Below, in pieces: positions 1 to 5,438 of a stretch of DNA of 5,741 bases. The stretch is from Klebsiella pneumoniae. GTDB lineage: Bacteria > Pseudomonadota > Gammaproteobacteria > Pseudomonadales > Azotimanducaceae. Each line of letters starts with the position of its first letter. Position 1 is the first letter of the stretch. The notes under the pieces were generated by a model. That model was not told where the DNA came from, ran no database searches, and was given only the letters and a program-made list of their open reading frames with translations. The stretch lies in contig CAMDVY010000221.1 of assembly GCA_945878745.1 (NCBI GenBank), positions 1 through 5,741 on the forward strand, read 5' to 3'. Position numbers and translations under genes: made by a program.

Positions 1-365
1 TTGAAAGGCTCACGCAACATGGTTTTCAGCGACTCGCTGGCACCGACCTTGTCGAGCGCGAGATCCATGCACTTGAGCCACAGATCGCGTTCGACCGGAC
101 CAATGTTATACGGCGCGTGCGGTTCGGTGAGGCAGACCGTGCCCTTCACCGCGAGATAGACGGGCGGGCCACCCATCCACTGTGTCAGATAGGCCGCCAG
201 CATCCGTTTGACCGAACTCAGATCCTTGGCGTGCATCTCCCGGATCTTCGCCAGCTCCGGCAGGGCATCCATGACGTCGTAAAAGGCGGTCGCAAGATTG
301 CGAACGCCCTGGTCACCCATGATTTCGTAAGGGGTCTGGAATTCTTCTGCCGCCTGCTCAGTCAT
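1..365 (-). CDS. Group II truncated hemoglobin (3' end cut off by window edge)
   Basis: Small heme protein that binds O2 and other diatomic ligands in the cytoplasm. The 121 residues present start at an ATG (365-363), preceded by a modest GGTAGAG ribosome site. Family features I can see: the FYD motif with Tyr29 at the expected B10 position, a GGPPVY segment at 66-71, the proximal histidine His83 in HAPYNIG, and Trp96 in ERDLWLKCM, matching the group II hallmark Trp at G8. Members are usually about 130 residues, so only the last few residues are missing. It lies 41 bases downstream of the Rieske oxygenase gene on the same strand, with no terminator between, so co-transcription is likely. Group II globins are linked in the literature to O2 handling and to peroxide or nitrosative stress; a role in supplying O2 to, or protecting, the neighbouring oxygenase is my inference. 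Family assignment is firm, physiological role is not. Confidence 0.88.
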   Translation of the reverse strand, partial: MTEQAAEEFQTPYEIMGDQGVRNLATAFYDVMDALPELAKIREMHAKDLSSVKRMLAAYLTQWMGGPPVYLAVKGTVCLTEPHAPYNIGPVERDLWLKCMDLALDKVGASESLKTMLREPF

Positions 366-406
366 TGTCTCTACCGCCCGAACAATTTGGTGATGAATGA
401 CTTCTA

Positions 407-1951
407 TCAGGGTTTGGTGATCCACTCCTTGAGCAGTTTGTGAAAGTGCCGGGGTTTGGTTTCGCCGTAATTCGCGAAAATCACCTCGCCCTTCTTCATG
501 GCTTTCAGGCCACGCTGCACTTCAGGCATGTTCACCACGTCCTGATTGAAGACCTTGGCAAGCATACCCAATTCCGGTGCATCTACCCAATCATCGTCAG
601 GCCCGAGGTTATGCACCGGCGCCGCCGGCCCACGGGCTTGCCCAGCCGGAGTTGGCGCCAGGTACATGCACTCCATGATGCACTCTTCGGGATTTTCCCC
701 ATTGGGCCGAAAGCGATAGACGATCCGGCTGAAAATCCCCCAAGGGTGAAAATTGGGAAACACGGTCAGGTAGATGGAGTCCAGCAGTTCAGCATCGCTG
801 ATCTGATCCATCACATCACCCAGCGACTTCCGATAGCCTTCACGCACGGGTTCAGCCATGACCGATCGCAGGTTCCTGCCTGGCGGTATCGGCGGGATTC
901 CCCCCATGGGCAGACTTTCGGTTCCCTCCAGCTGTTTGCCGCCAACCCAGTTGATCATGTTCGGATCAGCGTGTGTCATGGGGCCATCAACCCACACCGC
1001 GTCAGGCGTAAACCGGCTCAAGCCACCGCGACCATCGGTGACGTGTACCGTGCCGTCCTGATTCATCTCATAAACATGCCCCGTCAGCGCATGGCGCAAT
1101 TTCGTGTAGAGCCTCGCATCCTCAAGCGGCGGAAACTGACTCCCATCGGTATGAGGACTCGGTGTGAAGTTGGGTGACATCGCCCGACTGTAATTGCCGA
1201 ACACGTCGTACTTGGTGTTGGCGTCCCCGATGGACTCAAGGATCGTCGGATGCGTGGCGATAACGTGGTAGGCCTCGCTGAACGCTTCCTGAGCCACCTT
1301 CCAGTTGCAGCACAGAATCTTCGCCACGTGCGCCACCTTGGTACGGTGCTCATAGGGCAAGTTCGGAAACTGCCGCGTCAGGTCACCGAGGAAAGACTCT
1401 AAAGATGCTGCGTTTTCATCGGGATTGATGAAGATAAAGCCGCCCCAGCGGCCGACCTTAACGGATGGCAGACTGTGCGTTTTCGGCGACACCGTTGGAA
1501 AATCCCACTGACAGGGGACTTCCTTCAATGACCCATCGATGTTCCAGGCCCAGCCATGAAACGAGCAGCGGAATTCCCGCGCACGTTTGCCCGCATGGGA
1601 TTTGAGCAGTCGCCCGCGATGCAGACAGACGTTGTAAAACGCCCTGAATTCTTCGGCGGCCGTGCGGACCACCATGAACGACAGGTTGGCGATGTCGTAA
1701 ATCAGGTAGTCGCCGATTTCCGGGATGTCATCTTCATGGCAGGCCATTTGCCAGACACGTTTCCAGACCTTTTCCACTTCGAGGTCATGAAACGCCTTCG
1801 AGTAGTAGACCTCGGCCGGCACGACCGTCGGTCCTGGGTCCAGCGGTGATTCGGCACGAAAGATATCAGGTACCGGATGACTGTCTTCATCGAGGATTTT
1901 CTGGTAGTTGATTCCCTTTGAGCGATTGGTGCCTGTGGTGGTTTCGATCAA
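407..1951 (-). CDS. Rieske non-heme iron oxygenase, alpha (catalytic) subunit
   Basis: Catalytic subunit of a ring-hydroxylating type oxygenase: electrons pass from a Rieske [2Fe-2S] cluster to a mononuclear iron that activates O2. With the chosen start it has 514 residues. The Rieske ligands are Cys109/His111 (CLH) and Cys129/His132 (CSFH). The catalytic iron ligands are His229 and His234 in EAYHVIATHP, and Asp471 in FNQDVVNMPEVQRG. Glu226 sits where naphthalene dioxygenase has its bridging Asp; Glu there is known in other branches such as carnitine monooxygenase. The start is set by AGGGAG six bases before a TTG at 1951-1949; the frame stays open to another TTG at 2002, which lacks such a site. 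No beta subunit, ferredoxin or reductase gene is in the window, so the electron donor is encoded elsewhere and the substrate cannot be deduced. It follows the ECF41 sigma gene by 105 bases and precedes the globin gene. Confidence 0.9.
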   Translation of the reverse strand: MIETTTGTNRSKGINYQKILDEDSHPVPDIFRAESPLDPGPTVVPAEVYYSKAFHDLEVEKVWKRVWQMACHEDDIPEIGDYLIYDIANLSFMVVRTAAEEFRAFYNVCLHRGRLLKSHAGKRAREFRCSFHGWAWNIDGSLKEVPCQWDFPTVSPKTHSLPSVKVGRWGGFIFINPDENAASLESFLGDLTRQFPNLPYEHRTKVAHVAKILCCNWKVAQEAFSEAYHVIATHPTILESIGDANTKYDVFGNYSRAMSPNFTPSPHTDGSQFPPLEDARLYTKLRHALTGHVYEMNQDGTVHVTDGRGGLSRFTPDAVWVDGPMTHADPNMINWVGGKQLEGTESLPMGGIPPIPPGRNLRSVMAEPVREGYRKSLGDVMDQISDAELLDSIYLTVFPNFHPWGIFSRIVYRFRPNGENPEECIMECMYLAPTPAGQARGPAAPVHNLGPDDDWVDAPELGMLAKVFNQDVVNMPEVQRGLKAMKKGEVIFANYGETKPRHFHKLLKEWITKP

Positions 1952-1957
1952 GATGAA

Positions 1958-1963
1958 CTCCCT
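1958..1963 (-). promoter_or_regulatory. Ribosome binding site that decides the TTG start of the Rieske oxygenase gene
   Basis: AGGGAG on the minus strand with six bases to the TTG at 1951-1949. There is no ATG in the N-terminal part of this frame; the first one falls inside the conserved region at residue 69. This site is therefore the main reason to place the start here and not at the upstream TTG (2002). Confidence 0.75.
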
Positions 1964-1975
1964 GCGTCTACGATC

Positions 1976-1988
1976 AGGGTTCGACCCT
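1976..1988. repeat. Short perfect inverted repeat upstream of the Rieske oxygenase gene
   Basis: AGGGT TCG ACCCT: two perfect five-base arms around a three-base centre. It lies in the 105-base gap after the sigma factor gene, about 25 bases before the Rieske start codon. It could be a repressor operator or a small hairpin in the leader. No run of T follows it on the minus strand, so it does not look like an intrinsic terminator. A repeat this short can arise by chance. Confidence 0.3.
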
Positions 1989-2056
1989 AAGGGCAGCAGC
2001 AACCGCCAGAAATACGGAGTTCTGCGTAATCCTCTTCTGCACCGGTCTGCACGGGC

Positions 2057-2938
2057 CTATAGCGGAGCAGGCGCAAGCCCTCCCAACTTGTCCGGATTGC
2101 GCACTGCGTATAACCCGGCAATGCCATCCGTCCGCACGTCAAAGCCCAACGCAATCACCGGCAGACCCTGTACATCGAATGCCAGCAGACTGATTGCATC
2201 GTTCATCCAGCGCAGTTCGAACTGCAGATCACCCGGTTTCGCGTCACGGGTAATTCCGAGAAAGAACTTCGCAATCTTTGTCGCCCCAACAATCGGTCTG
2301 AGTGCGGCAAGCGCCTTGCCACCGCCGTCACTGATGAATACCGCATCGGGTTTGAACAAGCTGGCCAATGCCAGTGGATCCCGAAGCGCCACGGCACGCT
2401 GAAACTTCTCGGCCAGCTCTTGTTGTTGCCGAATCGACGCGCGAAATCGGGGTCTTTCGTCGACCACCCGCTTGCGCGCTCTTGCAATCGTCTGACGAAT
2501 GGCATCTTCCCGTTTGTCGACCACCGACGCGATCTCGGAATACGACATCTCGAAGATGTCGTGCAGCAAAAAAGCGGCGCGCTCCTCGGGTGCCAGCCGC
2601 TCCAGCAACAACAGGAAGGCCATGGACAGATCATCTGCAAGTTCGAGCTCGGTGAGTGCTTCGGGTGCGGGACTGAGCGGCTCCTCGAACCACGGCGCCG
2701 GCAGCCATGGGCCAACATAGTTTTCCTGGCGTACCTTGCGGGCTCGCAGTTCATCGATACACAGCCTTGACATGGTGGTGGTCAGCCAGGCCGCTGGTGA
2801 GTCGATCGACGAGTGATCAACGGATTCCCAGCGCAGCCATGCCTCTTGTACCAGATCTTCGGCTTCGGTCCGACTGCCGAGCATTCGGTATCCCAGCGCC
2901 AGCAGACGTGGCCGTTGCGTTTCAAAGGTCTCGGTCAT
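2057..2938 (-). CDS. ECF41-family RNA polymerase sigma factor with fused C-terminal SnoaL-like domain (SigJ-like)
   Basis: Alternative sigma factor of 293 residues that directs RNA polymerase to a dedicated promoter. Region sigma-2 covers roughly residues 8-72 (RMLGSRTEAEDLVQEAWLRW) and sigma-4 roughly 105-160 (LAPEERAAFLLHDIFEMSYSEIA, with a helix-turn-helix). The C-terminal 120 residues form a SnoaL/NTF2-like domain that ordinary ECF factors lack. Three ECF41 signatures are present: YVGPWLP in the linker (74-80), DGGGK (204-208) and NPDKL (281-285). In this family the extension contacts the sigma core and tunes activity in place of a separate anti-sigma factor; consistently, none is encoded nearby. 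The start codon overlaps the stop of the preceding gene (ATGA at 2938-2935), and no close ribosome site is seen, so translation is probably coupled. The cluster starts at a promoter matching the ECF41 consensus, implying autoregulation. The input signal is unknown. Confidence 0.93.
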   Translation of the reverse strand: MTETFETQRPRLLALGYRMLGSRTEAEDLVQEAWLRWESVDHSSIDSPAAWLTTTMSRLCIDELRARKVRQENYVGPWLPAPWFEEPLSPAPEALTELELADDLSMAFLLLLERLAPEERAAFLLHDIFEMSYSEIASVVDKREDAIRQTIARARKRVVDERPRFRASIRQQQELAEKFQRAVALRDPLALASLFKPDAVFISDGGGKALAALRPIVGATKIAKFFLGITRDAKPGDLQFELRWMNDAISLLAFDVQGLPVIALGFDVRTDGIAGLYAVRNPDKLGGLAPAPL

Positions 2939-3474
2939 GCGACGCGTGCCGCCACAATCTCCTCGTCACCAACCCGCAAACGCTCACAAACGTGCGCGTA
3001 ACCCAACACGCGCTTCATGGTCGGATAGGTCCTCGTCTGCGCCATGGCAAATGCCAGCGAGACCAGGCCATCATGACCAAAGCGCCGCAAGGTTTCCTCG
3101 CGCCATGGATCAGTGGACTCATGCCCGGCGACCGCCTCGGCAAATCGCAGACCCAGTTCGGCATCCGGTGGCAGCAGCTCGAAGTCACGCGCGACGATCG
3201 CCCTGACGACGGAACTTGCCACACCATCCTGCAACGCCATATCGACCACCAGCTGAGCGCACGGGCCGCAGTCTTCGTGGCGAATGGTGGCAATCTTCGC
3301 GGCGTGCCAGGCCTCGTGTGTGATCCCCTGACGATGCAGGTTCATCGGCTGCGCCATCAGGAATTTCAGGAGTCCGGATGTGGAAGTATCCAGCACGTGA
3401 TGTACGTAGGTTGCGTCGTACTGAAATCGGGCGAAGGCGCGGTCGAGCACGCGATGCAGAATCCACTTAAGCAT
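2935..3474 (-). CDS. Carboxymuconolactone decarboxylase/AhpD-like protein with CGPC motif
   Basis: A 179-residue, mostly helical, probably cytoplasmic protein. The central segment HEDCGPCAQLVVDMA has the Glu-x-Cys-x-x-Cys pattern (Glu67, Cys69, Cys72) of the AhpD/CMD fold, where the cysteine pair is redox active. The histidine that follows the second cysteine by four residues in AhpD is replaced here by Val76, so classic AhpD proton-relay chemistry is doubtful. The C-terminal half (LVSLAFAMAQTRTYPTMK, 137-154) resembles the matching helix of CMD-like proteins. The ATG at 3474 is preceded by AGGGAG with seven bases spacing and overlaps the end of the membrane protein gene by eight bases; its stop overlaps the sigma factor start. 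CMD-type proteins are the best known partners of ECF41 sigma factors, which supports both calls. Substrate and exact reaction are unknown; a thiol-dependent oxidoreductase role is inference. Confidence 0.72.
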   Translation of the reverse strand: MLKWILHRVLDRAFARFQYDATYVHHVLDTSTSGLLKFLMAQPMNLHRQGITHEAWHAAKIATIRHEDCGPCAQLVVDMALQDGVASSVVRAIVARDFELLPPDAELGLRFAEAVAGHESTDPWREETLRRFGHDGLVSLAFAMAQTRTYPTMKRVLGYAHVCERLRVGDEEIVAARVA

Positions 3475-3862
3475 GGGGTTTCTCCCTGTTCCCAAACAGC
3501 ATCCAGAGGAGGAGCAACAGCGGAGGCAGGTACACACCGACAATGTCGACCCATTCCGCATGCAACGCTGCAGAGTGCCCGTGCCACCACTCAAGCAGGT
3601 GCAACCCCGCGTGTACCCCGAGAAACACCAGGGCTACGCTGCCGGCCGGTACGAGCCAGTCGGTTCGCCAGGCGGCCAGGCCAATTCCCACCGCAGACGC
3701 CATATAGGCAACACCGACATCGCGTACAAAATGGGCGTTGAACGGGCCGGTGTGTTCAACACTCGCCAATGAGTGATACCAGTCCAGCGGTCGAAAGAGC
3801 ATGTCCAGTCCGTTGGCCACAAGTCCCAGCGCGGCGATGCCGGCGATGACCCTGATCCACAT
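3467..3862 (-). CDS. Small four-helix inner-membrane protein of unknown function
   Basis: I do not recognise a named family. The 131-residue protein has about four hydrophobic segments (roughly 2-23, 48-64, 70-90 and 104-123), so it should be an inner-membrane protein. Between the first two is a polar stretch with TGPFNAHFVRDVG (38-50), which looks like a conserved signature. Histidines cluster near helix three and the following loop (His84, His88, His94, His96, His101). It has no cysteine, so it is not a zinc-binding (ZAS) anti-sigma factor despite being in a sigma factor operon. The start is secured by a perfect AGGAGG six bases before the ATG at 3862. It is the first gene after the ECF41-type promoter and overlaps the CMD-like gene by eight bases, so both are probably made together. 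A role in signal sensing or in a membrane redox step is only a guess. Confidence 0.75.
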   Translation of the reverse strand: MWIRVIAGIAALGLVANGLDMLFRPLDWYHSLASVEHTGPFNAHFVRDVGVAYMASAVGIGLAAWRTDWLVPAGSVALVFLGVHAGLHLLEWWHGHSAALHAEWVDIVGVYLPPLLLLLWMLFGNREKPHA

Positions 3863-3868
3863 GCGCTG

Positions 3869-3874
3869 CCTCCT
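3869..3874 (-). promoter_or_regulatory. Ribosome binding site of the membrane protein gene
   Basis: Perfect AGGAGG, six bases before the ATG at 3862-3860. It fixes the start internally in a frame that stays open to about 3970; an earlier start would place the gene across its own promoter. Confidence 0.85.
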
Positions 3875-3894
3875 GATAGTGAATGTACCAGTAT

Positions 3895-3921
3895 GACGAA
3901 TGGGCGCTGCAGATTGTGACA
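3895..3921 (-). promoter_or_regulatory. ECF41-type promoter of the membrane protein-CMD-sigma operon
   Basis: Reading the minus strand, TGTCACA (3921-3915) is followed by exactly 16 bases and then CGTC (3898-3895). This matches the promoter signature described for ECF41 sigma factors (TGTCACA, about 16 bases, CGTC). The -10 element lies about 32 bases before the ATG of the first gene, leaving a short leader that carries the AGGAGG site. Since the same cluster encodes an ECF41 sigma factor, positive autoregulation is the natural reading. Consensus and spacing are from memory of the literature; the match itself is seen directly. Confidence 0.82.
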
Positions 3922-4027
3922 GGCCGCAGTCTTCGGGGAAGCAGAAACAGGGTAATGCGCACCCTATCATTCCGTTGCCGGATTGCGTAAGTTCCTACCG
4001 ACAGGAGTCAACCGTGTAACCCGTGCA

Positions 4028-4033
4028 AAGAGG
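4028..4033 (+). promoter_or_regulatory. Ribosome binding site that decides the AAA+ ATPase start
   Basis: AAGAGG six bases before the ATG at 4040. The frame is open upstream to a TTG at 3983, but conserved-looking sequence begins only after the ATG and no comparable ribosome site precedes the TTG. I do not see a convincing sigma-70 promoter for this gene in 3863-4039; a TATCAT at 3965-3970 lacks a fitting -35. Confidence 0.65.
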
Positions 4034-4039
4034 CTGAAC

Positions 4040-5428
4040 ATGACCCACCCCCGGATTTCCACACTTGGTGAGCTGCGAGCATCCGGCTACCAGCCCACGC
4101 CGGTCAAAGTGGAGATGCGCAACAATCTCATCCGCAAACTGAAAGCCGGTGAACGGCTTTTTCCAGGAATCCGTGGCTACGACGACACCGTCTTGCCGCA
4201 ACTGGTGAACGCACTCCTCGGCAAGCAGGACATCATCTTCCTGGGCGAGCGTGGTCAGGCCAAATCACGCATCGTGCGCAGCATGACCAGCCTGCTGGAT
4301 GAGTGGACGCCGACCATCGCCGATACCGAAATCCCTGAAGATCCTTATCACCCAATCACGCTGCAGGCTCGCAATCTGGTCAAACAACACGGCGACGCAA
4401 CGCCGATTGCCTGGCTGCACCGCGATGAAAGATATGGCGAAAAACTGGCGACGCCTGACATCACCATTGCCGATCTGATTGGCGAAGTGGATCCCATCAA
4501 GGTGGCTGAAGGTCGGTACCTCGCTGACGAACTCACCCTGCACTTCGGTCTCGTCCCACGTTTGAATCGAGGCATCTTTGCCATCAACGAATTGCCCGAC
4601 TTGTCAGAGCGTATTCAGGTCGGTTTGCTGAACCTACTCGAAGAGCGCGACATCCAGATCCGCGGCCACAAGATTCGGCTCCCTCTGGATGTGTTCATCG
4701 TCGCCACTGCCAATCCTGAGGACTACACCAATCGCGGCCGCATCATCACCCCGCTCAAGGATCGCTACGGTGCGCAGATTCGTACGCACTATCCCGAGCA
4801 CGTTGATGAAGAAATCGAGATCATGATGCAGGAAGCAGAGGTGCTTGATCTCGGCGACTATCCCGTCACCGTGCCGGTCTTCATGAAGGAAATCATCGCC
4901 GAAATCAGCCAGCAGGCACGCAAATCGCCGGATATCAACCAGCGCTCGGGCGTCAGCGTCCGCGCTTCGATTTCCAACTACGAAGCACTGGTCGCCAACT
5001 CCATGCGTCGAGCGCTCTCGTTGAAAGAAACCGAGGTTGTGCCACGCGTATCCGACCTGCCATTTGTCGCGCCCTCCTTCCAGGGCAAAGTCGAATTCGA
5101 AGCGATGGAGGATGGTCAGGAAGACAAGATCACTGATCGCATCTTTCGCAGTGCCGTGAAAGCGGTCTTTGATCGTTACTACGACATCAACGATCTCGGC
5201 GCCATTGCCAATGCGTTCGCGGAGGGCCTGGCTGTCGAGACCGGTGAAAACATGACGGCGCAGAGTTACGCCGACATCGTCAACCGGATTCCAAGCTTTG
5301 GTGCAGTACTGCAGAGTGAGACCACAGGCGTGAAAGCCTGCATCGTCGAATTCGTTCTCGAAGGGCTCCATCTGCACAAGCTGCTGAACAAATACACCGT
5401 TTCCGGCAAGAGCACCTACACAGCATGA
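4040..5428 (+). CDS. MoxR/magnesium-chelatase-like AAA+ ATPase
   Basis: Cytoplasmic AAA+ ATPase of 462 residues, of the kind often auto-annotated as magnesium chelatase but found in organisms without chlorophyll. Visible motifs: Walker A GERGQAKS (69-76), a helix-2 insert around 139-175 (TIADLIGEVDPIKV), a Walker B region GIFAINEL (178-185) with Asn183-Glu184 in place of Asp-Glu, sensor 1 in VATANPEDY (Asn225), a likely arginine finger in PLKDRYG (Arg242), and a sensor 2 arginine in RSGVSVRAS (Arg308). About 50 residues (88-137) between Walker A and the helix-2 insert are extra relative to a compact MoxR protein. The C-terminal 150 residues are helical without a motif I recognise. The next gene begins 10 bases downstream and encodes the usual VWA-domain partner. 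By analogy with MoxR, CbbQ and NorQ, the pair probably remodels or metallates a client protein; the client is unknown. Confidence 0.85.
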   Translation: MTHPRISTLGELRASGYQPTPVKVEMRNNLIRKLKAGERLFPGIRGYDDTVLPQLVNALLGKQDIIFLGERGQAKSRIVRSMTSLLDEWTPTIADTEIPEDPYHPITLQARNLVKQHGDATPIAWLHRDERYGEKLATPDITIADLIGEVDPIKVAEGRYLADELTLHFGLVPRLNRGIFAINELPDLSERIQVGLLNLLEERDIQIRGHKIRLPLDVFIVATANPEDYTNRGRIITPLKDRYGAQIRTHYPEHVDEEIEIMMQEAEVLDLGDYPVTVPVFMKEIIAEISQQARKSPDINQRSGVSVRASISNYEALVANSMRRALSLKETEVVPRVSDLPFVAPSFQGKVEFEAMEDGQEDKITDRIFRSAVKAVFDRYYDINDLGAIANAFAEGLAVETGENMTAQSYADIVNRIPSFGAVLQSETTGVKACIVEFVLEGLHLHKLLNKYTVSGKSTYTA

Positions 5429-5438
5429 AACCCACATC

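Larger units (their letters stand above)
1..3921 (-). other. Predicted ECF41 transcription unit: membrane protein, CMD-like protein, sigma factor, Rieske oxygenase, globin
   Basis: All five genes point the same way behind one recognisable promoter. The first three are joined by overlaps of eight and four bases. The sigma factor to oxygenase gap is 105 bases and the oxygenase to globin gap 41 bases; I see no GC-rich hairpin with a T run in either. The 105-base gap could hold an additional promoter, but I find no second TGTCACA/CGTC pair there. Membership of the first three genes is strong, of the last two moderate. Confidence 0.6.

Noticed and set aside
440..1177. Long plus-strand open frame (245 codons) opposite the Rieske oxygenase
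   Set aside because: It lies fully antisense to a gene with intact catalytic motifs, has no recognisable motif, and high-GC coding DNA commonly leaves the opposite strand open.
1173..1180. GGTGACA (TGTCACC on the minus strand) inside the Rieske gene as a second ECF41 promoter
   Set aside because: One base differs from the consensus, no CGTC lies 16 bases further on, and the site is within coding sequence.
2021..2056. Direct repeat GTGCAGA-CCG-GTGCAGA just after the sigma factor stop as a terminator or binding site
   Set aside because: It is a short direct repeat that forms no strong hairpin and has no T run; too little to call a feature.
2707..3741. Plus-strand open frame of 344 codons across the sigma factor, CMD-like and membrane protein genes
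   Set aside because: It crosses three well-supported overlapping minus-strand genes, and its translation is rich in Arg, Pro and Gln without domain features, typical of a shadow frame.
3467..3862. Membrane protein considered as an anti-sigma factor for the ECF sigma
   Set aside because: It has about four hydrophobic segments, no cysteine and no zinc-binding anti-sigma domain; ECF41 factors are controlled through their fused C-terminal domain.
3942..3970. Sigma-70 promoter for the AAA+ ATPase with TATCAT as -10
   Set aside because: The hexamer at the right distance upstream (CAGAAA) does not resemble a -35 element.
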